Positions 1 through 9,566 of a stretch of DNA of 23,771 nucleotides are shown in pieces. Each line of letters begins with the position of its first letter. Position 1 is the stretch's first letter. The position numbers and the translations under genes are program-made. The DNA is from Chara braunii (lineage: Eukaryota; Streptophyta; Charophyceae; Charales; Characeae). The DNA lies in NCBI GenBank assembly GCA_003427395.1, contig BFEA01000433.1:1340396-1364166 (forward strand). Direction: 5' to 3'. The notes beneath the pieces were generated by a model. It was not told the origin of the DNA. It worked only from the letters and a program-made list of their open reading frames with translations, and did no database searches.

Positions 1-1029
1 AGCCCCCACATCAGGGTGGGGTCCAATAGGAGTCTTTTTAGGAAAAATGGTACTTTTCATATTTTACATTTTTTGTCTGCTACTATGACTGAACCAGAAA
101 CCGAGTGTGCATGTTGGAAAAAAAATCAAAGCAAAAGAAAAGGGTAACTATGTGGGAGTATAAGAGAAAACTACGGTGGAGTTGGGGTTTTAAGTTTGAA
201 AATACACTTCAGGTAAAAGGCCTGAAAATGCTGAATGTGTAGAAGTTAGTTTTCAGTTCCGGTAGCGTCATGTAGGAGAGTATTATGTTCGAGGGAACGC
301 TTGATGTACATTTAACCTGTTTTATTGATTGTGTCATAGTTACCCCATCTGCATGGTGATATGTCATGGTAGAAATCACTCTGTTTTTAAACTGTCAATA
401 CCTTTCCGCACTTGGAAATGAAGGCGTGGCAGTTAACACAAAGGTCAGATTCGGCCTCCAACGTCGGTCAGCTATATCAGCCACACTTGGAGCGTGGGGC
501 CTGTGGCCCACGTATGAGAAAGATCCTGACGGCTTAATAGTAAGGATTGGTCAAACAAGTGACTCAGGAATGAAAATTTTCAAGGTATGCGGAGGTCTTA
601 TCCTTGCTGACCGGGGAAGGAAAGCCCGTAAAACATAGAATGGCTCGTCTTGCCAGAGATGGTGTTCCAAGATTTGGTGTGTGGACCGCTCTTTGGCGCA
701 CATCAGCGACGAAGGAAAACTCATGCTCGACAAGTTGCTTTTTAGTTCCTAGGATTTGTTTTTTTTTGTTTGGGGGGGGGGGAACTACGATGAGTCAAAA
801 AAATGATTAATAATTGCATTATCACCCAAGATACAATTTCGAATTACGCTTCAGGCAATGTATAAAACCCATCTTTCTAGCTAGGTAGGGTGTCCAAAGT
901 GCAATTGCAAACTGTATCTTGGCCCATAGTGCCAGGAATACTCATTTCCACATGTGTAGTGGCAGTTGAGTCACTTCAACAATTAGAAGAGACGGTAATT
1001 GTTGATCATGATTATGAACTGAAAGTTGT
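1..1029. other. AT-rich intergenic DNA, no convincing gene
   Basis: This stretch carries no recognisable gene. A 90-codon frame at 366-638 (+) begins MVEITLFLNCQYLSALG and resembles no family I know; at this length it can be chance. A short inverted motif (GCCCCCAC/GGTGGGG type) lies at 2-21, and a T-run followed by a G-run sits at about 758-781. Composition is AT-rich and long frames are absent on both strands. Confidence 0.6.
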
Positions 1030-1466
1030 TTGTGTGTCTGGTTGATAGATTGGACGTTTCATGTGAAGGATGTTGGAGGTTGAAAAAGACGGCGTAGTGA
1101 TAGGTAGTAATGTATCTATATACTGTGAAGTAGAACAAACAAATTTTTAATATTTTTAGTTTTTATGTCACAAATGTACAGATTTGTCTGATTGATTTAG
1201 ATTGGAGGTTTCATGTGATGGATGTTGGAGGTTGCAAGAGACGACGTAGTGATAGGTAGTAATGTATCTATATATTGTGAAGGAAAATAAATAAATTTTC
1301 AATATTTTTTGTTTTTATGTCACAAACGTACATATCTGATTGATGTAGATTGGAGGTTTCATATGATGGATATTAGTGATAGGTAGTAATATATTTATAT
1401 ACTGTGAAGGAAAACAAACAAATTTCTAATATTTTCAGTTTTTATGTTACAAACGTACAGATCTGA
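1030..1466. repeat. 152-bp tandem repeat, three copies
   Basis: Three head-to-tail copies share the landmarks ATTGGA.GTTTCAT, GTGATAGGTAGTAAT and TTTTATGTCACAAA. The ATTGGA landmark falls at 1049, 1201 and 1349, giving spacings of 152 and 148 bases. The third copy lacks about 21 bases around the GGAGGTTGCAAGAGACG segment and ends near 1466. Copies differ mainly by substitutions, so the array is old. No coding frame runs through it. It is a minisatellite-like local amplification, too short to call a satellite array. Confidence 0.9.
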
Positions 1467-2130
1467 ATGTTGTTTTGTGAGTCGATTGTATAATGGGAAA
1501 TGCAAAATCAATGGTGGTACGAGTTTCTTAAATGTGAAACTTAGAATATTAGCAATATCCTTGACCAAAATCCTTGAAAATCCCCTGCTTCATATTTATA
1601 TCTGAAGTACTTAGTGGTTCAATATTTGTATAACATTGCTCTAGCATTGCTCATGACATGTTTAAGTTTTGTTCATGTAAGTTTCGGTGAACCATTTGCG
1701 ATGGTGTAAATATTAAAAGGGTTGACTGTGTTGTTATATATAACGGTGAAATTTTGAAAAATGTGACACAGGTTAATTTTCCAAGGAAGAAGGTCATTGT
1801 TAACTTTTGACTGCATAATGGATTTATATTGTTATTATTGTATTACTTTTCTTGTTTCTCCCCCTGAAAGAGAATCTTTCAAGTTATTACAAAAAAAAGG
1901 TAGGAAAGGGACATTGGACAAGTAGTTCCTTCAAAAAGTAACTATTCTTATTCACGGGTGAGACATCACCGGTGAAGCCAAAACAAAACGGACTACTTCT
2001 CACTACAAATCCGAATATCCGAAAGGAGAAATCGTAGCAACAAACCGTTTTTACATCTTTCTGCTAGCGTATGGAACTACTTCTCACTATATATTGAATG
2101 ATGGTTATGGTTTTCTATTTTTTAATGTTT
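1467..2130. other. AT-rich spacer
   Basis: No gene, RNA or transposon end was recognised. A short motif reading ACTACTTCTCACTA occurs at about 1992 and 2073, spaced by 81 bases, and may be a remnant of a small duplication. Confidence 0.5.
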
Positions 2131-2220
2131 AAATTTGGGCAACTACTCGATTTGCACATGGCATCCTTTCGCAGGGGCCATGCTAGTATTTTATTTATTG
2201 TTTTAATTTTAATGGATGCC
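2131..2220 (-). pseudogene. U6 snRNA pseudogene, degraded
   Basis: Read on the minus strand, this matches spliceosomal U6 snRNA from the GGACATCC-like 5' part through AGCATGGCCCCTGCG.AAGGATG, then CAAATCGAG, and on to the 3' CAAATTT end. The central invariant stretch is well kept. The ACAGAGA box region is ruined: it reads AATAAATAAAATA where U6 has GATACAGAGAAGATT. The sequence therefore cannot work in splicing. No TATA or upstream element of a plant U6 promoter is seen on the 5' side (higher coordinates). U6 retrocopies made by LINE machinery are common in plant genomes. Confidence 0.85.
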
Positions 2221-2940
2221 TTAAATAATAACAATAAGCAAGATTTGTTAGAGGGTGTTGTCGGGTAGATTACTTTTTTTTTATTTAGTGTAGATGATAG
2301 CGGTTTAGCCTAATAAATCTTGTGGGATTATGGTAGTGCGAGGGTTTTGGGTATAAAAATCGTGTGTGTGAGAGGACGGGGCACCGAGCCCTTGGAGGGG
2401 AAGAAGAAGGGAGGGTTCCCTGTGATTGGAGATGTCGATGTAATTGTCATGGGCTCTGAGCCCTGTTAATAAAGTTGCGATTTCAAAAATGAAAAGAAAA
2501 GGAGGATGTGTGTGTGAAAAACTTGTGTTTTGTCGTTATAGTTGAATACATGGCGTGCGAGTTTTTTTTTGTGGGTGGCCTTTTAATTTTTATTTTTATT
2601 TTTAGCCATGTATATATCTTTAAAGGTACAACCTACAATCGGACTTGAACTGGAGGTTTTTCCTTGCCCAATATTTGGGGTTGCCTTTAGGTTGGTGAAG
2701 TTTTGGGCCCATTGTTTTTTTGTTGTTGAGATGAGTAGCAATTAGAATATCCAAGAATATGATGATCTACAGTCCTGCATTGATCATTTTCTTTCTATTA
2801 AAGCACATGGCACGGTTTGTATTCATGAATTTTTCAAATCAGTGGAATGTTTTCTGTTTATTAAACCAACAGTAGTTCCTTAAGACTTGCCCGTTAACAA
2901 GCCACAATTTTAGGAAACGTACGGGCTGTTACAGGAGCGT
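2221..2940. other. Spacer with a possible retroposed 3' tail at 2340-2510
   Basis: Mostly AT-rich and without a frame. The segment 2340-2510 is more balanced and ends GGGCTCTGAGCCCTGTTAAT followed by AAAG and an A-rich stretch, which looks like the 3' end of a transcript (AATAAA at about 2470) or of a retroposed copy. A related ending, GGGCACTGGGCCCTT directly followed by 30 A, lies at 9521-9565, so the two may belong to one retroposed family. This is a resemblance by eye only. Confidence 0.3.
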
Positions 2941-2987
2941 TCAAATTCATCCATCTATAATTGTTGCTGTTCTATTTTTTTTCGCAG

Positions 2988-3110
2988 TCGATAGTTGGGC
3001 GAAGTTCTGGTGGTTTAATTGACGGTGCACTAGGCCAAATTATAACTGCAAGTGAGGGAGGGTTACAACTTGGGGGTGCAAGATCCCATGAGGCATATGC
3101 TAGCATTTGA
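2988..3110 (+). CDS. Exon-like open segment, unknown protein end
   Basis: A pyrimidine-rich run ending TTTTTTTTCGCAG (to 2987) makes a good 3' splice acceptor. From 2988 one frame reads SIVGRSSGGLIDGALGQIIT and continues for another 20 residues (ASEGGLQLGG and on) to a TGA at 3108-3110. That is 40 residues rich in Gly and Ser, consistent with a terminal coding exon or a decayed one. No matching upstream exon was found and the family is not recognised. It could be a chance frame after a chance acceptor. Confidence 0.22.
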   Translation, partial: SIVGRSSGGLIDGALGQIITASEGGLQLGGARSHEAYASI

Positions 3111-3252
3111 GCAACTGGAGGTGTGTGTGAAAGATACGAAATACTATGATAATGGGTCAAAGCAAATCATGGTGGCAAGCGCTATCGGCCTATTGGGATA
3201 TCACCCTCGCAAGGGAGGTTCCCTTAGGTAGCGGTTTGGGTAGTTAGGGTGC

Positions 3253-3271
3253 GGGGAGGGGTGGGGCTGGG
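3253..3271 (+). other. G-quadruplex motif
   Basis: Four G-runs of 4, 4, 4 and 3 bases are separated by loops of 1, 1 and 2 bases. This meets the usual G3+N1-7 pattern with very short loops, which are known to favour stable quadruplexes. It lies just upstream of a 31-bp tandem repeat. No gene is close enough to assign a regulatory role. Confidence 0.7.
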
Positions 3272-3279
3272 TATGGACC

Positions 3280-3355
3280 AGTATTGCAGTTGCTTACCAT
3301 TGAAGTAAAAAGTATTGCAGTTGTTTACAATTAATGTAGAAAGTTGTTACAGTTC
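3280..3355. repeat. 31-bp tandem duplication with a third partial copy
   Basis: AGTATTGCAGTTG begins at 3280 and again at 3311, followed by TTACCATTGAAG and TTACAATTAATG. A partial third copy, AGTTGTTACAGTT, begins near 3342. It looks like simple replication slippage. Confidence 0.75.
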
Positions 3356-3502
3356 TCTCTCCATAAAGTTATCAATGGGTTGGTTGTTAATGTTTTTATG
3401 GAAATTTTGATGTTGTGTTGGACAAGGTATGAAGAAAAGCAGCAGTACACTAAGGAATTTGTCCCAACCATTTTTTCAAAGACGATGGAGAGTGGATGTT
3501 GT

Positions 3503-3631
3503 TGCATCGGGCGAGATATAAGAGCTTGTCGTTTTGCTGGGTATCCATCTAGGCAAAACCCGTTTTGTGGATTTTGCCCTGATAAAAATTCAGCGAAACG
3601 GCATCCTGATATATCTCGTCCCACGGGGCAG
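3503..3631. repeat. Fold-back (imperfect palindrome), about 58-bp arms
   Basis: The arms are about 3503-3561 and 3569-3631, with a 7-base loop GTTTTGT at 3562-3568. Matching blocks are CGAGATATA (3512-3520) against TATATCTCG (3610-3618), CGTTTTGCTG against CAGCGAAACG, and GGCAAAACCC (3552-3561) against GGATTTTGCC (3569-3578). Because of the palindrome, both strands encode similar peptides (GRDI.CRFA), which is a by-product and not evidence of a gene. It could be a MITE reduced to its ends, or a hairpin-RNA source. No clear target-site duplication was seen. Confidence 0.75.
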
Positions 3632-3878
3632 GATGTGGGTCATATCACTGGAAAAGTGGTTGGAAAGCGCAAAGGTGGTTTAAAACAACAGTGCAACGAA
3701 GTGTAGGGATAGTTCATACCCATTAGGGACGTATCTCTTGTGCAGAAGGTCGACCGTCCTTCCTGATGAGCCTATGATAGACAGGCAAAAGACCATCACA
3801 GTCACCATTTATTTGTGGAGCTGTGTATAGCACATAGAAAACACATTAAAAAAACACTAAGCAATTATCCTAAGAGAT

Positions 3879-3968
3879 ATGGAAAGCATCCTGAATGTAT
3901 TACCTTCGTAACTACCTCGACATGGAAAGCATCATGAATGTATTAGCTGTCCGTGTAACTATCTCGCA
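3879..3968. repeat. 43-bp tandem duplication
   Basis: ATGGAAAGCATC.TGAATGTATTA begins at 3879 and 3922. Each is followed by a CGTAACTACCTCG- or TGTAACTATCTCG-like end. Two copies, about 80 percent alike by eye. Confidence 0.75.
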
Positions 3969-4006
3969 TAGTTTATCGTGTTCGAAGTTGTTGCAATATT
4001 TAATTT

Positions 4007-4113
4007 CTGAGGTACGCTAGCCACGCTATATTGGAAGGGACTGGGAAATTTCCTTAACACCCCTAGATTGCTTGGCACCTGAGGTAGGCTAGTCACACTA
4101 TATTGGAGGGGAT
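4007..4113. repeat. Two copies of a 35-bp motif, spacing 72
   Basis: CTGAGGTACGCTAGCCACGC (4007) and CTGAGGTAGGCTAGTCACAC (4079) are each followed by TATATTGGA.GGGGA-like sequence. The intervening 37 bases are not clearly repeated. This is the third independent small duplication within 850 bases. Confidence 0.7.
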
Positions 4114-4169
4114 GTCTATTGAGCTTTCGCATAAAGCACAAATGCTTGTATGCTCATGTACTTTAACAC

Positions 4170-4275
4170 AGGATGAAGAAAAAAAGAGGAAGGGATTCAG
4201 GGGAGAGAGAGCGGAGGGGGAGTTAGGATGAAGGGGTTGACAGGGGGTGAAAGGGGGAGAAAGATGGGGGAGCCT
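4170..4275 (+). other. Polypurine tract
   Basis: About 100 bases are almost all A and G on the plus strand, with only a few interruptions. Such tracts can adopt non-B DNA such as triplexes. The opposite-strand frame here is a low-complexity artefact. Confidence 0.6.
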
Positions 4276-4841
4276 TTTCTCTCTCATACACACACATACA
4301 CACATTAAGGATGCCGACACATCAGCAGAAGAGACCAAGGGATGGAGAGGGTGGGGTGGGAAGTAGCATGAATTTCATTCTGTCACCTTTCTTCTTTTTT
4401 TTCCTCGAAATACACATGACAAAAGAAGGCAGAAGAAGATGGCGGTGGTAGTGGAGGAGGAGAAATGTTGGCTGAAGTTAGGGAAACCAGGACGATAAGC
4501 GGGTAGTAGTCCAGGGAGTTTGAATGTACTTTTTTGCATGTTTTGGTTATTGTCTAGTATAAACAAACCCCTTTTTCCAAATAGTGCATTTTGTTCTGTT
4601 TTTGTTATAAAGTTGTCAATGTCTTCATAGTTTAAAAAATGTTCATTCTCATCCTGAGACCTTTATCAAAATTGTGTTGATAGGGCAAATAGCAAGTTTT
4701 TTTTCCTCTCTTTAATTGCTTGCAATTTTTTTTTATTACTATTATTTTTTTTCAAGGTGCAAATTTTACTCAACAAGGACTTCGCTAACTTCTTCGTCAC
4801 CGGCTGCATATCCCTTTAATTCCACGCGGGCAAGATTTTAC

Positions 4842-4878
4842 CCCTCTCTCTCTCTGTCTGTCTGTTTGTCTGTCTGCC

Positions 4879-4946
<68 letters not shown>

Positions 4947-4947
4947 N

Positions 4948-4979
<32 letters not shown>

Positions 4980-4980
4980 G

Positions 4981-5016
<36 letters not shown>
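4842..5016. repeat. Compound microsatellite (TC)n then (AC)n
   Basis: An imperfect TCTG/TTTG run leads into about 45 TC units (4882-4976, with one undetermined base, N, at 4947), then ACAGACAT and about 16 AC units (4984-5016). Frames reading poly-SL or poly-ER through it on either strand are artefacts. The N suggests a sequencing or assembly limit, so the true length is uncertain. Confidence 0.97.
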
Positions 5017-5022
<6 letters not shown>

Positions 5023-6470
5023 TCACAAAGTCGCGTGGAACACTCTTTTCCCCCAACTTTTCAGGATTTTTTTTGTAAGTGGTCAAAATTTTGACATTGT
5101 CATAAAGAATTACCGTAAGAAAAATCTCAGAGCCATTAATGATATATTCTTGAGTTTTCAAGTACTTTTATCAACTTTTGGATATTGTTTCTTTCACGAA
5201 GTATATTTTTTTGACTCTTTTTTTTTAGATAATACATTAGGTGATGCTCACAATTTGTGATCTAACAATCAAAGAGATTGGCATTCATGAAGTCGCACAT
5301 AAAGTACGCGCATGAGTACACCAAATAACCAAAGTGAAATAGAAACAAATATAAGATTACAACAGGACGGGTAACCCCGACGCCACGTTTCGATGACAGT
5401 CACTCCATTTTCTTCAAGGGGTTACCACCTTCAGTCTCAAACTCTGCGTTCTTCCTCGATACTCACTTCTCCTCATGACCATATTCACAATTCGGATTGC
5501 TACTACTAGTGTTGACCGTCAGTCTACGTATCCAAACGAATGATAAGTCTCAAAACCCACAATTTGGAACCAATTGGTACCCATAATGACCTACTTATGA
5601 TATATACCTAAATACGAGTTCGAGTTTCATTGCGGTCAAGCCACATATAACATTCATTCCAAAACGTTACGAACAATAAATGAATAAACCATATCTGATC
5701 ATCCCTAACGTCTAATTATATCTTATTTTATTTTTGGTAATACTTGAGATGTTATTTTTCGGAATACATCATATGTGTCTAATTTTTGCTTACTGTTTTA
5801 TTGGTTTAGTGATGGTTATTCTTCTTTTGATTAAGATTGTCATAAGAGTGAGTAGCCATACAATTTCAATTTGTTCCTTTTATAATGATTATTTTATATA
5901 TAACCTCTGGAACAGGGTTTTAACTCCAAGAAATGTGCTAGTATAATGCAAAACATGAAGTTTCATATATTACATATATACACATATTTACTTGCTCTGA
6001 ATGCGCATGTTTACTTTTGTTATATAACCACCACCAAATTCTTATTTATAGGTTATTTTGTTCACTTTGTTTTTTTAAATTATCATTATTAATGTATTAA
6101 CAATCATTTGTAAAAATAATTTATATTAAAGTAAAATATAAAAAATAACATTTATATCTAACTATCTTGTATAGGTGGGAAAAAAAATCAAAACTTTTTT
6201 TTCTTCATATTCAATATATTTTTAAAATAGTACGTAAAAAATATGTATCTCATGAGTATTAAAAATTTTATATTGTTATTATTTTTTTTTTCAAATATAC
6301 AATATTATATATATTATCTTAATTATATAATTGGTTATCTTTGTCAATAATCCCTACTAATCTTTATGCGAATCTAAATAAATTAAATTTAAAATATATA
6401 TATTCATGCTTGTAGGATATGATGAATATTTGAAAAAGAAAAGCAATAAAACTGTTATTGAAGAAGAGTA
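5017..6470. other. Very AT-rich spacer, no gene seen
   Basis: The part from about 5700 to 6460 is extremely AT-rich, with T- and A-runs throughout. No frame above 70 codons is convincing and no RNA or transposon end was recognised. It ends abruptly at the GC-rich island that follows. Confidence 0.6.
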
Positions 6471-6482
6471 AAGGCGAATTTC

Positions 6483-6830
6483 TTAAGCGGGGCAGGCGCT
6501 CGTTAGCGCTCAGCAGCGGGCGGGCAGCGAGGCGATGGCGGTGTGCGGGCAGGGCTATGCTGAACGTTGGTGGGGGCGGTGCTGGCTGGTTGAGGAAGGT
6601 GGGGGGATGGCACCTCATGGTTGTGGGAAGCTGGCTTTCTGCGATCAGCGAGGCGCTGGCTGCTAGAGGGGAGCGAAGCGCTGGCAGCATGTGAGGGGCG
6701 GGGCGCTGACCAGTTACAGTTGGCGAGGCGCTGGCTCAACAAGTCAATAGCAATAGTGTCTGACACTTGGCATACCGCAAGTTGTAAGCGCGAGGGAGGC
6801 GCTGGTGCGCGGACTTTGTGGTGAGGTGGA
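6483..6830. repeat. GC-rich island with repeated GGCGCTGG motif
   Basis: GC content rises sharply against the AT-rich DNA on the left. The core GCGCTGG, or a close variant, occurs at about 6653, 6679, 6703, 6729 and 6799, often preceded by GCGAG. Spacing is irregular (24-70 bases), so this is a degenerate short repeat and not a clean array. Overlapping frames on both strands (Ala/Arg/Gly-rich) follow from composition. It may be a fragment inserted from a GC-rich source, or a methylation-free island near a gene outside what I can recognise. Confidence 0.55.
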
Positions 6831-7067
6831 TTGAAGAAATGACAGCGAACGACTTAAGAAGTATGGATTTGTAAGACGCACTTACAAAGGTTATATCCTT
6901 CCTATGCCAATAAGAATTATTATCCCGATGGACCACGCAGATATACTTACATACGCGCGGAATTCGGAGGCGCTTGGTCAGTGCTACGTCACAGGCTGAC
7001 GTGGCATCTGGCCTGAGGCACAAAGAAGAAAGGAGAACAATGGCGGTGGCTGCTATTTAAACATTTT

Positions 7068-7253
7068 TCATGTGTCTTCTACATAGTTGATGCCCTTAAG
7101 AGGTCGGAGAGCTCTTGCGAGTTGGCGAATGTCGACGTCGATGGACGAAAGTGGAGTCAGCCCCAAGGAAACCGAAGTGTGGAGATCACTTACCTTATTT
7201 AAAGCTTCAACATAGAGCGGGAGGATATCGTTAAGCTGGAGGGTCATCATCAA
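7068..7253 (-). CDS. Short open frame, possible exon remnant
   Basis: A 61-codon minus-strand frame begins MMMTLQLNDILPLYVEAL and runs on through SVSLGLTPLSSIDVDIR to a TGA. The amphipathic pattern and mixed residues look more protein-like than most frames nearby. It has no recognised family, no visible promoter and no clear splice partners. It may be a relic of a larger coding region such as a retroelement gag, or chance. Confidence 0.18.
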   Translation of the reverse strand: MMMTLQLNDILPLYVEALNKVSDLHTSVSLGLTPLSSIDVDIRQLARALRPLKGINYVEDT

Positions 7254-7743
7254 ATTTATTTGTGTTTTTATGTTCTTGTCTGTATTTCGTGCAGGCTTTT
7301 CATCAAAAGCACCAAGAGTTTCAAGATCGCTAGTTGTGGAACACCATTATGTTATCTTCATGTGAACATTACCCGTTTTCATCATCATTAGCAGCAATAC
7401 AGCTGCCACGTTCATCTTCTGAGACACTTATTCATTAATTTATTAATCAATGTCACATTATCACCATTATTGACTTGATGTTGGAACCCCAATATTAATC
7501 ATTCTTACTAATTATCTTTAGTGTTGGACGCCATCTTCCACAGAGCAAACTTGTGGCTGCTCTAAATCCAATTTATCATTATGACATTGAATATCACGCC
7601 TCTTTTCGAAATATAATTCCCCAAATAGTACCCTCGCTAATTTTTTTGTAGAGTCATTTTGACATTATCACCATCATCTGTCTATAAATCACTATTTAGT
7701 ATTCTTCATCAGTATCATCTAACTAGTTGATTTCTCCTCACAG

Positions 7744-8790
7744 GCTTTAGAGTCAAATCTGGCGAGAAGGTAAGTTGATTAAAGGTGGGGCGAGCTCTAC
7801 TCTACAAAGGAATTGCAAGGAGGGAGGTGCTAACCTTCGAGGGAGTACAGGCAGACAAGGGGGAGTGTTCTAATTTGGGGTTGGGGAAGATCCCAGTGGT
7901 GGCAGATTAGGGCGCAACTAGCTTGAGATAATTAGTGGGGGGAACTAGTTACTCAAGGGAGTAAAGGAAGAGGAGATGACTTTCTTTAGTTGGGGCTAAA
8001 GGGATTCAACTGGTTGCAGATCGCTTCCACTCAGCAGGGGCAGCACAAAGAGAGGGGGAGAGGAAGAGGGGGAAAGAGGCAGGGGAGGAGAGGGGAAGTT
8101 GAATCTACATCAATGGTCATCATCATCAATATCATCATCAAAAGTAGCAGCATCTACATCGTTAGTTTTTTTTTTTTAATTCCTCTGATTGTGTTTCATT
8201 AGAATATGAGAGAAGGTAATTGGGAAAGGTGCGGAAAACTGAAACTCTATAAGGGCATCGCAAGGTGGGAAGTGATGCTCTGTTAGGAGTGGAAGTAGAT
8301 GGGGGCCCGGAATGGGACGGGCTTCACGTATCAAGTCCGTTATCCTAACCTTACCTTCTGCTTCATCGAAGCCGTTCTTCGACTTTCGCGTGCTGCTTTC
8401 AAGCATGACCTATCACTAGGCATACCATGCACGTGTAGCTCACACCCTTGGCCTGGGCCAGCTTGAGATGGTGTGGCAGAGTTGGAGCCGCCCTGCAATC
8501 GAGATCAACGACCTGGGGTATGGGGCTGATAATCCAGCGGGGGCAGATTAGGGCAACAACTTGATTGGGTTATACTTCGGGGGGAATGGTAGGACCTAAT
8601 GGTGAGTATGACTTTAAGTGGGACTGTCCCACGTTGGGGCTGAAAAAAAACTACTCATCAGAAAGGTTCATTTTAGCGGAGGCAACAAGGGGCGAGAAAG
8701 AAGAGTGGGGGGACGAGGAACAAAATCCATATCTACTGACGTCAATCATTATCATCACCACCCTCATCAGATACGCCATCTGTTGGGGAT
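7744..8790. repeat. Two diverged copies of one block, with (ATC)n ends
   Basis: Copy 1 begins GAGAAGGTAAGTTG at 7764 and runs through ACTCTACAAAGG and GCAAGGAGGGAGG to 7831. Copy 2 begins GAGAAGGTAATTGG at 8210 and runs through ACTCTATAAGGG and GCAAGGTGGGAAG to 8279. The next part, with GGCAGATTAGGGC and GTTGGGGCT, lies at 7880-8000 in copy 1 and 8521-8642 in copy 2. Both end in ATC-rich microsatellite (8113-8150 and 8743-8770). Copy 2 carries about 240 extra bases (8280-8520). In copy 1 the start looks like a small exon: a pyrimidine run with CACAG at 7739-7743 and AG/GTAAGT at 7769-7775 enclose 26 bases. Confidence 0.6.
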
Positions 8791-8962
8791 TCAAATAAAT
8801 CAAATCCTTTATGTTTAGGTATTATTATCAATTTTGTTGATTGTCTGATTGAGTTGTGAATGTGCACTTGCCTAGGTCGAGTTTATGCCAGAACGATGCT
8901 GACCGGTGTTGGGGCATCGCCCTGTATGTCTTTGTTTTGATACAAACAAAAAGAAGATGGCT

Positions 8963-9058
8963 ATGTTAGAAGGTGCAAAATTAATTGGAGCGGGTTGTGC
9001 AACAATCGCATTAGCTATAGGTATTGGAAACGTGTTTAGTTCTTTGATTTATTCGTAA
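8963..9058 (+). pseudogene. atp9: Mitochondrial atp9 fragment in nuclear DNA (NUMT)
   Basis: The frame reads [20 protein letters not shown], then [11 protein letters not shown] and a stop, 31 residues. This is the N-terminal half of ATP synthase subunit c, the proton-carrying ring of mitochondrial FoF1 ATPase, covering the first transmembrane helix. The family has about 74 residues; the loop and the second helix with its essential acidic residue are missing. Compared with the usual ALAGAAVGIGN, about three residues are lost before GIGN, damaging the glycine-rich helix. After TCG the sequence departs from atp9 and hits TAA. It cannot make a working c subunit. Flanking DNA is not recognisably mitochondrial, so the insert is short or its ends have decayed. 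Confidence 0.88.
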
Positions 9059-9520
9059 ACTACTACGAGCTTTAAGTCTTGTAGAGAGATCTGTGGGATT
9101 GTTGAGGGAGGAAGGCAGTCCATTAATTTAACCGACGTTAACAATCCTGCCAACGATGGTCGGAGCCGGAGCGAGTAGCGTGGCCCTGTAACTTAGCTAA
9201 ATAGAGGGTGTGAGACTGGGCAGAGGTGGGATTAATACATAATACAACATCAGATGACAATTGTTGGAATTAGTAGAAATACTTGGAATTAGGATAGGGT
9301 TCCATGTTGTGGTTATGAGTAGAGAAAATTCTGATTAGCCTTCATGATCACTCTTTCCTTATTGGCTAGTACTTAGAGTGTTACTGCTCAGATCACGATT
9401 CTCATTAGCAGAAAATCATCATTTTGCATTATCATCATCATCCTCGTCATCATATTTGGTTACTCCAGGTAGACTGTGAGGACCCCGGCCTCAATGTTCT
9501 CAAATATCAATACAAGCCTT

Positions 9521-9532
9521 GGGCACTGGGCC

Positions 9533-9565
<33 letters not shown>
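9521..9565 (+). other. 30-base poly-A tract, likely retroposon tail
   Basis: GGGCACTGGGCCCTT is directly followed by 30 uninterrupted A (9536-9565). An A tail abutting unique sequence is the mark of LINE-driven retroposition. The 5' end of the copied transcript was not found, and upstream DNA back to about 9090 shows no coding frame. The preceding motif resembles the one at about 2450-2465. Confidence 0.55.

Positions 9566-9566
<1 letters not shown>

Noticed and set aside
1030-1466. CRISPR-like array
   Set aside because: Units are contiguous 152-bp tandem copies without short repeats and unique spacers, and the DNA is nuclear eukaryotic.
3331-3706. Two opposite-strand frames with similar GRDI.CRFA peptides, at first sight a conserved protein
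   Set aside because: The similarity results from the palindrome at 3503-3631.
4716-5161. Frames of 71-120 codons on both strands around 4716-5161
   Set aside because: They read through the (TC)n-(AC)n microsatellite and consist of poly-SL, poly-ER or poly-VC; stop codons cannot arise in such DNA, so openness is not evidence.
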